Source: an uncultured Eubacteriales bacterium
Lineage (GTDB): Bacteria; Bacillota; Clostridia; Christensenellales; CAG-138
NCBI GenBank assembly: GCA_902768995.1
Contig: CACXNN010000087.1
Location: forward strand, 1-5,500
Length of the DNA: 5,500 nucleotides
Reading direction: 5' to 3'
Shown here: positions 1 to 5,500 of the stretch, one piece after another
How positions within the stretch are numbered: the first letter of the stretch is position 1
How the letters are laid out: each line of letters starts with the position of its first letter
The notes under the pieces: model-generated
Seen by the model: the letters and a program-made list of their open reading frames with translations, nothing else
Told to the model about the DNA's origin: nothing
Databases searched by the model: none
Translations under genes and position numbers: made by a program

Positions 1-2916
1 GACATTTTGGACGTGTTCCCGCCCCAGGGGGAGGACCCCTGCCGGATCGAGTTTTTCGACGACGAGGTGGACCAGCTCCGCTGGTTCGACGTAAGTACCC
101 AGCGGTCCATCCGCCAGACGGATCGGGCCCTGCTGCCCCCTGCCTTCGAGACGCCCCAGCCCGGGACCCGGGTCCGCCAGGCGGTGAAGGCCCTGGGGGA
201 TCGGGCGGGCTTCGACCGGGAGCGGGAGGATTGGGCCCAGGAGCGGCCCACCCTGGGGGCGGACGTGCTGCTGCCCCTGCTCTATGAGGAGGAAGCGTCT
301 CTGGACGACTATCTCCCCAGGGATTGCTTCAAGCTGGTCCTGGAGCCGGACCGGGTGCTGGAGGAGGGGCGGACCGCCCGGACCCTGTTCCTCGAGTCCG
401 TCACCGCCATGCTGGAGCGAGGGGAGGGCCATCCCAAGCAGGCGAAGCTGCTGCGGGAGGAGGGGTACCTCATCCCCGTGCTGAACACCCGGCGGACGGG
501 GGCCGTCTATGCCCTGTTCCGCACCAGCCGGGACATGGAGCACCGGATGCGGGTGACCTTCACCTTGGAGGGGGCCCCCATGTACCTGGGAGACATGGGC
601 GAATTGGTCCGGGAGCTGAAGCGGTTTCGGCAATCCGGCGGCAGCGCTCTCTTATACGGCGGCGAAAGCGCCGACGCCCTGCTCCAAAGCCTGCAGGACG
701 AGATACGCTGTGCCATAACGGACGAATTAAACAGAGATTTGGAGCCCGGCGAGGTGCTGATCCTGCGGGAGAGCCTGCCTCGGGGCTTTCTGTGCCCGGC
801 CCAGAAGCTTTTGGTGCTCACGGGGGCGGAGCTCTTCGGCAAGCGCCTGTCCCGGCCTCGGAAGAAAAAGAGTGGGCTGAAATTTTCCGACCTGTCCGTA
901 GGGGACTACGTGGTCCACGAGGCCCACGGCGTGGGCCGGTTCGTGGGCGTGGAGCAGCTGACCGTGGAGAACAGCACCCGGGACTACCTGTTGCTCCTCT
1001 ACAAGGGCGGCGACAAGCTCTATATCCCCACGGACCAGCTGGATCGGATACAGAAATACATGGGTTCCTCGGGCGAGGACGTGGCCCCGGCGTTGAGCAA
1101 GCTGGGGGGCGGCGAGTGGCAGCAGAAGGTCCAGAAGGCCCGGGCCGCGGCCAAGAAGCTGGCGGTGGACCTGGCGGCCCTGTACGCCAAACGGGCCTCC
1201 ATCCAGGGCTTCGCCTATGCCCCCGACACCCCCTGGCAGCGGAAGCTGGAAGCCGCCTTCCCCTATGAGGAGACCCCGGACCAGCTCCGGTGCATCCGGG
1301 AGGTGAAGGCGGACATGGAGAGCCGCCGGCCCATGGATCGGCTCCTCTGCGGGGACGTGGGCTACGGCAAGACCGAGGTGGCCATCCGGGCGGCCTTCAA
1401 GGCGGTCCAGGACGGGAAGCAGGCGGCCCTGCTGTGCCCCACCACCATATTGGCCCAACAGCACTTCGCCACCGTGTCGGAGCGGTTCGCCGCCTTCCCG
1501 GTGACCGTGGGCTGCCTTTCCCGGTTCCAGACCCCCAAGGAGCGGGAGGCCGTGAAGAAGGCCCTGGCTTCCGGGGAGCTGGACATGGTGGTGGGCACCC
1601 ACGCGCTGCTCGCCAAGGACGTAAAGTTTAAAGATTTGGGGCTCCTCATCATCGACGAGGAGCACCGCTTCGGCGTGAACCACAAGGAGCAGATCAAGGC
1701 CCTGCGGAGCCAGGTGGACGTGCTGACCATGACGGCCACCCCCATCCCCCGGACCCTGAACATGGCCATGACCGGGGTCAGGGACGTGTCCGTCATCGAG
1801 ACGCCCCCGGAGAACCGGTTCCCGGTGCAGACCTACGTGGTGGAGTACACCGACGCCCAGATCGCCGCCGCCATCCGGCGGGAGCTTGCCCGGGGCGGCC
1901 AGGTCTTCCTGGTCAGCAACAAGGTGATGGGCATGGAGAGCACCCTCGCGCACTTCCAGGAGCTGGTGCCCGAGGCCCGGTTCCTCATGGCTCACGGGCA
2001 GATGAACGAACACGCCCTGGAGCAGGCCATGCTGTCCTTCATCCAGCGGGAGGCGGACGTGCTTTTATGCTCCACCATCGTGGAAAGCGGCGTGGACATA
2101 CCCAACTGCAACACCCTGGTGGTCCTGGACGCGGACAAGCTGGGATTAGCACAGCTATACCAGCTCCGGGGCCGGGTGGGCCGGTCCAGCCGGATCGCCT
2201 ACGCCTACTTCACCGTGCCCCAGAGCCGGTCCCTGCCGGAGGCGGCCCAGAAGCGGCTGCTGGCGGTGCGGGAGTTCACCCAGTTCGGAGCCGGATACCG
2301 GCTGGCCATGCGGGACTTGGAGATCCGGGGCGCCGGGAGCCTGCTGGGGGCGGAGCAGCACGGGCATCTTGCCGACGTGGGCTATGAATACTACTGCAAG
2401 CTGATCCGCCAGGCGGTGGACGAGGAGACGGGCCGGGAATCGCCGCCCCTCATCGACACGGCGGTGGACGCCCCCGGGGACGCCTACGTGCCCCGTGGCT
2501 TCGTGAACGGGGAGCTGCAGCGGATGGCCATGTACAAGCGCATCGCCGAGATCGAGGACGAGGCTATGTTCGACGACTTGTACGACGAGTTCACGGACCG
2601 GTATGGGGATCTGCCGGACAGCGTGGAGCGGCTCATGCGCCTTTCCCTCATCAAGCACCTCGGGGCCCGGGCCGGGTTCCTGTCCGTGACGGTGAAGCCC
2701 GGGAAGGCGACCATGAAATACGACAAAAGCGCCCGGCCCGACGGAGGGAAGCTCCTGCTGGCCCTGTCAAACGAGCAGGGGGCCAGGCTGCTGGCCGGGG
2801 ATCCGGCAGCCGTGGAAATCGCGGTTAAGGGCCGCGGCGCGGACGAGTTCGTTAAAAAACTGCCACAATTTCTTTCCATTCTGGCGGATTGCAACCGGAT
2901 GGACGAGAGGGTATAA
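1..2916 (+). CDS. mfd: Transcription-repair coupling factor Mfd (5' end outside window)
   Basis: Mfd is an ATP-driven DNA translocase that displaces RNA polymerase stalled at DNA lesions and recruits UvrA for nucleotide excision repair. The frame is open from base 1 to the TAA at 2914-2916, giving 971 visible residues. The family is about 1150-1180 residues long, so roughly 160-200 N-terminal residues are missing and the TTG at base 7 is not the start. Visible residues, counted from base 1: the end of the UvrB-like UvrA-binding module (FFDDEVDQLRWFD, about 16-28); the CarD-like RNA polymerase interaction domain (GDYVVHEAHGVGRF from about 301); Walker A GDVGYGKT (451-458); the DEEH Walker B box (552-555); motif III TATPIPR (578-584); LLCSTIVESGVDIP before motif VI QLRGRVGRS (721-729); GAGSLLGAEQHGH; and the C-terminal TRCF (D7) domain. 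All key helicase motifs are intact and no frameshift is visible. The GDVGYGKT form is typical of Firmicutes. Identification is secure. Confidence 0.98.
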   Translation, partial: DILDVFPPQGEDPCRIEFFDDEVDQLRWFDVSTQRSIRQTDRALLPPAFETPQPGTRVRQAVKALGDRAGFDREREDWAQERPTLGADVLLPLLYEEEASLDDYLPRDCFKLVLEPDRVLEEGRTARTLFLESVTAMLERGEGHPKQAKLLREEGYLIPVLNTRRTGAVYALFRTSRDMEHRMRVTFTLEGAPMYLGDMGELVRELKRFRQSGGSALLYGGESADALLQSLQDEIRCAITDELNRDLEPGEVLILRESLPRGFLCPAQKLLVLTGAELFGKRLSRPRKKKSGLKFSDLSVGDYVVHEAHGVGRFVGVEQLTVENSTRDYLLLLYKGGDKLYIPTDQLDRIQKYMGSSGEDVAPALSKLGGGEWQQKVQKARAAAKKLAVDLAALYAKRASIQGFAYAPDTPWQRKLEAAFPYEETPDQLRCIREVKADMESRRPMDRLLCGDVGYGKTEVAIRAAFKAVQDGKQAALLCPTTILAQQHFATVSERFAAFPVTVGCLSRFQTPKEREAVKKALASGELDMVVGTHALLAKDVKFKDLGLLIIDEEHRFGVNHKEQIKALRSQVDVLTMTATPIPRTLNMAMTGVRDVSVIETPPENRFPVQTYVVEYTDAQIAAAIRRELARGGQVFLVSNKVMGMESTLAHFQELVPEARFLMAHGQMNEHALEQAMLSFIQREADVLLCSTIVESGVDIPNCNTLVVLDADKLGLAQLYQLRGRVGRSSRIAYAYFTVPQSRSLPEAAQKRLLAVREFTQFGAGYRLAMRDLEIRGAGSLLGAEQHGHLADVGYEYYCKLIRQAVDEETGRESPPLIDTAVDAPGDAYVPRGFVNGELQRMAMYKRIAEIEDEAMFDDLYDEFTDRYGDLPDSVERLMRLSLIKHLGARAGFLSVTVKPGKATMKYDKSARPDGGKLLLALSNEQGARLLAGDPAAVEIAVKGRGADEFVKKLPQFLSILADCNRMDERV

Positions 2917-2917
2917 T
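2889..2917 (+). promoter_or_regulatory. Sigma-A/sigma-70 promoter overlapping the mfd stop codon
   Basis: A -35-like TTGCAA (2889-2894, 4 of 6 consensus bases) is followed after exactly 17 bases by a perfect -10 box TATAAT (2912-2917). The -10 box contains the TAA stop of mfd. Transcription would be expected to begin about 7 bases downstream, near 2924-2925, leaving a leader of about 30 bases before the lipoprotein gene. The match is unusually good for such GC-rich DNA and lies where a promoter for the following gene is expected. No extended -10 TG is present. This is a sequence-based prediction; activity is not shown. Confidence 0.72.
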
Positions 2918-2936
2918 GGGGCGAAGCATATAGAAG

Positions 2937-2942
2937 AAAGGA
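2937..2942 (+). promoter_or_regulatory. Ribosome binding site of the lipoprotein gene
   Basis: AAAGGA matches the first part of the AAAGGAGG Shine-Dalgarno consensus. It lies 10 bases before the GTG at 2953 and 13 bases before the adjacent ATG at 2956. The spacing favours GTG as the start. The two choices differ by one residue, so the product is unaffected. Confidence 0.7.
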
Positions 2943-2952
2943 AACTGAAACC

Positions 2953-4359
2953 GTGATGAAGAAATATTTGGCGCTGCTGCTGTGCCTGCTGCTGATGTTG
3001 AGCGCGGCAGGGTGCCTGGAAAAGACGGAGAAGGCCGAAGCGGACGCGAAGCCCGCCGCCACCGACACCACCGGCGGCGACGTGGACGCCAGCGAGACGG
3101 ACGAGCTGCCCGCCTTCACCCTGGGGGACTTCACCGTCACCGTGGGCGAGGTCCGCAGCAGCTACAACACCGTGGTGGAGTACATGAGCTACTACGGCCT
3201 CACCGCCCCCACCACCGCCGAGGAGATCCAGCAGTATCGGAGCATGATCATCGAGGATCTGCTGACCGCCAAGGTGCTGCCCTGGAAGGCCCAGCAGATG
3301 GGCCTCAAGCTCACCGAGGAGAAGAAGGAGCAGGTGGCCCAGGAGGTGGAGGAGCTCATCGCCGAGTACGCCGGGGACTATCTGGACGACGCCAAGAGTG
3401 AGCTCGGTGAGGACGCCGGCGCCGCGGAGCTGGCCCTGAAGGCCCGGGAGTTTCTGGAGCAGGACGTGGAGGATTACTTCGGCTACCCCTTCGGCCAGTG
3501 GCTGGAGGAGCTGACCGCCTCCTATGAGGAGAACGCCCTCACCGAGATGCTCCAGGAGGCCTTCAACAAGGGCGTTACCGTCACCGAGGAGCAGGCCCGG
3601 GCCTGGTTCGAAGGGGAGTTGGAGGACCAGAAGGAGAGCTTTACGGAGGACTACACCTACTTCAAGAGCCAGTACGGCGCCTATCGGGACGGCGAGTCCA
3701 GCGTGCCCGCCCTCTACACCCCCGAGGGCTTCGGCCGGATGCAGGTGATCACCTTCAACGTGAACGACGCCGACAGCGCCGCCTATGCCGCCAACGAGCT
3801 GGAGATGACCAATCTGGAGGCGGAGTACGGGAAGCTGGTCCTGCGGGGCCAGGACGAAGCCCGGCAGGCGGAGATCCTGACCCGGTACGGGGAACTCAAG
3901 AGCCAGAACGACGGCATGTTCCAGGCCATCCTGGGCAACGCCGACAAGGCCCGGACCGACGCCCTGAACGGGACGGACATGAAGCAGGTCTACGACACCT
4001 ACGCGGACATCACCGGCGTGGTGGGATACCACAACTATGCCGACGGGTACGTGATCTTCTACACCAAGGCCCAGGATGACGAGTGGCCCCAGGAGGTGTG
4101 GAACGCGGCCGTGGCCCTGAAGGAGGGGGAGGTCTCGGAGCTGTTGCAGGTGGGGGACACCTTCTATCTCATCAAGCGCCTTTCCGATCTGCCCGCCGGC
4201 ACCGCGTCCTTCGAGGACGACGCGGAGGCCTACACCGCCGCCGCCCTGGCGGAGCAGCAGCAGAAGGAATGGGACGCCGTCCAGGAGGATTGGCTCAGCG
4301 AGGCCCGGAACGCCGCCGTGTTCTACGAGGAGAACTACGCGGGCGTGGGCGTGCAATGA
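2953..4359 (+). CDS. SurA/PrsA-like lipoprotein with degenerate parvulin-type PPIase domain
   Basis: Predicted extracytoplasmic folding factor of the SurA/PrsA kind, 468 residues, anchored by a lipid on the outer face of the membrane. The N-terminus is a lipoprotein signal: Lys3-Lys4, a Leu-rich core (about 5-16) and SAAGC with the lipidated Cys at residue 21. Position -3 is Ala rather than the usual Leu. An acidic, low-complexity linker follows (about 22-51), then a helical SurA_N-like region from LPAFTLGDF (52 on), rich in Glu/Gln with coiled-coil potential. From about residue 262 (RMQVITF) to about 407 the pattern resembles a parvulin domain, including ALKEGEVSELLQVGDTFYLIK near its end. 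The two histidines expected in an active parvulin appear replaced (Val265, Tyr405), and the domain is longer than the usual ~90-100 residues. It may therefore be a chaperone rather than an isomerase. GTG at 2953 is preferred over ATG at 2956 because of the AAAGGA spacing. It overlaps the next gene by four bases. The family is fairly sure; the catalytic activity is not. Confidence 0.82.
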   Translation: MMKKYLALLLCLLLMLSAAGCLEKTEKAEADAKPAATDTTGGDVDASETDELPAFTLGDFTVTVGEVRSSYNTVVEYMSYYGLTAPTTAEEIQQYRSMIIEDLLTAKVLPWKAQQMGLKLTEEKKEQVAQEVEELIAEYAGDYLDDAKSELGEDAGAAELALKAREFLEQDVEDYFGYPFGQWLEELTASYEENALTEMLQEAFNKGVTVTEEQARAWFEGELEDQKESFTEDYTYFKSQYGAYRDGESSVPALYTPEGFGRMQVITFNVNDADSAAYAANELEMTNLEAEYGKLVLRGQDEARQAEILTRYGELKSQNDGMFQAILGNADKARTDALNGTDMKQVYDTYADITGVVGYHNYADGYVIFYTKAQDDEWPQEVWNAAVALKEGEVSELLQVGDTFYLIKRLSDLPAGTASFEDDAEAYTAAALAEQQQKEWDAVQEDWLSEARNAAVFYEENYAGVGVQ

Positions 4360-5129
4360 GCGCGCCGACCCTGTGGAAAGAGGAGGTGGGCGACAAGCCC
4401 ACCTCTTTGGCGTATCGATTCATTCGGTTCGGGGTCTGGCTCTTCTCCCCCAAGTGGAAGCTGTCCGGGGCCGAGAAGCTGCCGGAGGGCCCCTGCGTCA
4501 TCGTGGGGAACCACTCCCAGATGTACGGGCCCATCGCCGGGGAGCTCTACACCCCCGGGCGGCATTGGGTCTGGTGCGCCGGGGAGATGATGCATAAGGA
4601 GGAGGTGGCCGCCTACGCCTACCAGGACTTCTGGTCCGGCAAGCCCAAGGCCGTCCGCTGGTTCTATAGGCTCCTCAGCCACCTGATCGTGCCCCTCAGC
4701 GTGTGCGTATTCAACAACGCCCACACCGTGGCCGTGTACCACGACGCCCGGGCCCTGGCCACCTTCCGGGACAGCGCCCAGAAGCTCCGGGACGGGGATC
4801 GGCTGGTGGTCTTCCCCGAGTGCTACGACGAGCACAACCACATCGTCCACGCCTTCCAGGACCGGTTCATCGACCTGGGGCGCATGTATTACAAGCAAAC
4901 AAAAAGGGCCTTGCCCTTCGTGCCCCTGTACGTGGCTCCGGCCCTGGGGGTCCTGACCTTCGGGGAGCCCATCCTCTACGATCCCGCCGCCGTGGGAGAG
5001 ACGGAGCGGAGCCGCATCTCGAACGCCCTGATGGACGCCGTCACCGCCATGGCCGAGGCCCTGCCGGAGCACACGGTGGTGCCCTATCCCAACCTCCCCA
5101 AGCGGGCATGGACGAAGAACAGGAAATGA
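4356..5129 (+). CDS. Divergent PlsC-like lysophospholipid/1-acylglycerol-3-phosphate acyltransferase
   Basis: A protein of 257 residues resembling the PlsC/LPLAT family, which transfers acyl groups to lysophosphatidate or related lipids at the inner face of the membrane. The length is typical. Visible family features: a short hydrophobic stretch FGVWLF near residue 25; the motif I region NHSQMYGP with His53; the motif III region FPE at 153-155 (in the usual place of FPEGTR, here followed by CYDEHN); and motif IV-like VPLYVAP at 189-195. Motif I normally reads NHX4D, but Gly58 stands in place of the catalytic Asp. The Arg-containing motif II is not recognisable. The substrate is therefore uncertain, and it may not act as a standard PlsC. 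ATG at 4356 was chosen because it overlaps the upstream stop as ATGA. The frame is open further upstream, but only inside the previous gene. No good Shine-Dalgarno lies just before the start (GAGGAG at 4327-4332 is too far), so translation is probably coupled. Confidence 0.8.
   Translation: MSAPTLWKEEVGDKPTSLAYRFIRFGVWLFSPKWKLSGAEKLPEGPCVIVGNHSQMYGPIAGELYTPGRHWVWCAGEMMHKEEVAAYAYQDFWSGKPKAVRWFYRLLSHLIVPLSVCVFNNAHTVAVYHDARALATFRDSAQKLRDGDRLVVFPECYDEHNHIVHAFQDRFIDLGRMYYKQTKRALPFVPLYVAPALGVLTFGEPILYDPAAVGETERSRISNALMDAVTAMAEALPEHTVVPYPNLPKRAWTKNRK
4377..4408 (+). repeat. Inverted repeat (hairpin) within codons 8-18 of the acyltransferase gene
   Basis: GAGGTGGGC (4383-4391) pairs perfectly with GCCCACCTC (4397-4405) across a five-base GACAA loop, giving a 9-bp GC-rich stem. 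AAA (4377-4379) can then pair with TTT (4406-4408) across a three-base bulge. The left arm contains AGGAGGTG (4381-4388), a perfect Shine-Dalgarno-like octamer. It encodes ordinary residues of the protein (KEEVGDKPTS), so the structure may be coincidental. A role in early translation is possible but unproven. Confidence 0.5.
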
Positions 5130-5138
5130 TATCGATCG

Positions 5139-5162
5139 GCGCAGGCTGCCTGCGCTTTTTTT
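5139..5162 (+). terminator. Intrinsic (rho-independent) terminator after the acyltransferase gene
   Basis: A 7-bp GC-rich stem (GCGCAGG 5139-5145 with CCTGCGC 5149-5155) closes a CTG loop and is followed directly by seven T residues (5156-5162). It lies 9 bases past the TGA of the acyltransferase gene and before the stop of the converging gene. On the - strand the stem is not followed by a T-run, so it should work mainly for + strand transcripts. Confidence 0.92.
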
Positions 5163-5168
5163 ATGCCG

Positions 5169-5500
5169 TCAGGGGCGATCCGGCGGGTCCTTGGCGACGA
5201 TCAGGGATAGGTATCCGGCGCTGTCCGGGAGCTGGTCCACACCTCGGTACAGCTTTTCCGTGTCCATGCCGCAGTTCTCCACGGCGAAGACCTCCTTGCC
5301 GCTGCTCTTTAGCCGCGCCTTCGTCTCCCCCAGGGAGCCGGAGGCTTTCATCAGGACGCAGGTGCCGGGCAGGCGGAGCGTTTCACCCATATCATGGGCC
5401 CCGGGCGCCACGTGCAGGGGTTCGTCCCCCTCCACCAGGGGCAGGTTCAGCCGGGCGGCTGCCGCCGAGAAGGAGGGCACCCCCGGCACCGTCTCCACCG
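5169..5500 (-). CDS. cbiL: Precorrin-2 / cobalt-factor-II C20-methyltransferase, C-terminal part (5' end outside window)
   Basis: This enzyme uses S-adenosylmethionine to methylate C20 of precorrin-2 (CobI, aerobic route) or cobalt-factor II (CbiL, anaerobic route) in cobalamin (B12) synthesis in the cytoplasm. About 110 C-terminal residues are visible of a family usually around 230-240 long. Supporting motifs, counted from the GTG codon at 5498-5496: ETVPGVPSFSAAAARL (2-17), LVEGDEPLHV (21-30), VLMKASGSL (48-56), VENCGM (73-78) and the closing strand YLSLIVAK (96-103). These match the second half of tetrapyrrole methylases of the CobI/CbiL type. The frame is open to the right edge, so the GTG is an internal Val codon and not the start. 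The stop is TGA at 5171-5169. It converges on the + strand unit with 39 bases between the stops. An anaerobic host would favour the cbiL name, but the visible part cannot decide between the two routes. Confidence 0.88.
   Translation of the reverse strand, partial: VETVPGVPSFSAAAARLNLPLVEGDEPLHVAPGAHDMGETLRLPGTCVLMKASGSLGETKARLKSSGKEVFAVENCGMDTEKLYRGVDQLPDSAGYLSLIVAKDPPDRP

Noticed and set aside
324..1268. Open frame of 314 codons on the + strand inside mfd
   Set aside because: It is a shifted frame of mfd, very rich in Gly, Ala, Arg and Pro, with no motif. The mfd frame is intact throughout this stretch.
727..2013. Long open frame on the - strand (428 codons) opposite mfd
   Set aside because: It lies wholly within the conserved helicase core of mfd. 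Its composition (Gly, His, Leu, Pro) is a codon-complement artefact and it has no motif.
4083..4355. Upstream extension of the acyltransferase frame
   Set aside because: The extension lies inside the lipoprotein gene and reads as Arg/Gly-rich shadow sequence. Family similarity begins only after the ATG at 4356.
2767..4356. Long open frame on the - strand (529 codons) opposite the lipoprotein gene
   Set aside because: It is antisense to a gene with a clear lipoprotein signal and family motifs. Its translation is a Gly/Leu/Val/His-rich product typical of the complement of GC-rich codons, with no recognisable domain.
4386..4388. GTG as an alternative start of the acyltransferase
   Set aside because: The AGGAGG sequence runs into this GTG, leaving no proper spacing. 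The ATG at 4356 with the ATGA overlap is the better choice.
4377..4410. Hairpin followed by TTT as an internal terminator or attenuator
   Set aside because: The only T-run is three bases and is part of the possible stem, so it does not meet the form of an intrinsic terminator.
5496..5498. GTG near the right edge as the start of the cobalamin methyltransferase
   Set aside because: The frame stays open to the window edge and the family's N-terminal half is absent, so this is an internal Val codon before ETVPGV.
1..5500. Search for mobile elements, CRISPR arrays, tRNA/rRNA genes, riboswitches and phage sites
   Set aside because: No transposase, regularly spaced repeats, RNA gene signatures or attachment-like direct repeats were seen. 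Recurring GAGGAGGTGG-type strings are explained by Glu-Glu-Val codons in GC-rich genes.

Overview
The window is GC-rich bacterial chromosome with ordinary, densely packed housekeeping genes. It holds three genes on the + strand (one cut off at the left edge) and one on the - strand (cut off at the right edge). The best guess at the source is a GC-rich Gram-positive anaerobe of the Clostridia, most likely an Oscillospiraceae-type gut bacterium. This is inferred from the Firmicute-like Mfd, the PrsA/SurA-like lipoprotein directly after it, the strong Shine-Dalgarno-like sequences and the high GC. No rRNA or other marker gene confirms it.

Layout. Bases 1-2916 encode most of Mfd, the transcription-repair coupling factor; roughly the first 160-200 residues lie upstream of the window. 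A near-consensus sigma-A promoter (TTGCAA, 17 bases, TATAAT) overlaps the mfd stop codon. It should start a short leader, about 30 bases, for the next gene. Bases 2953-4359 encode a secreted lipoprotein with a SurA/PrsA-like N-terminal helical region and a degenerate parvulin-like C-terminal half. Its stop overlaps the start of the next gene by four bases (ATGA). That gene (4356-5129) encodes a divergent PlsC-type acyltransferase. A clear intrinsic terminator (5139-5162) ends the unit. On the opposite strand, converging on this terminator, is the 3' part of a precorrin-2/cobalt-factor-II C20-methyltransferase gene (cbiL/cobI) of cobalamin biosynthesis, 5169-5500.

How the genes relate. Mfd acts in the cytoplasm on stalled RNA polymerase. 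The lipoprotein and the acyltransferase look like a two-gene, translationally coupled envelope unit (extracytoplasmic folding plus membrane lipid acylation) with its own promoter and terminator, although read-through from mfd is also likely. The cobalamin gene belongs to a separate transcription unit.

No mobile element, CRISPR array, tRNA, rRNA or riboswitch is visible, and I see no undescribed multi-gene system. The most notable points are two enzyme-family proteins that lack canonical catalytic residues: the parvulin-like domain lacks both conserved histidines, and the acyltransferase has Gly in place of the Asp of HX4D. The promoter inside the mfd stop codon and an early hairpin carrying an internal Shine-Dalgarno-like sequence in the acyltransferase gene are also worth a look.
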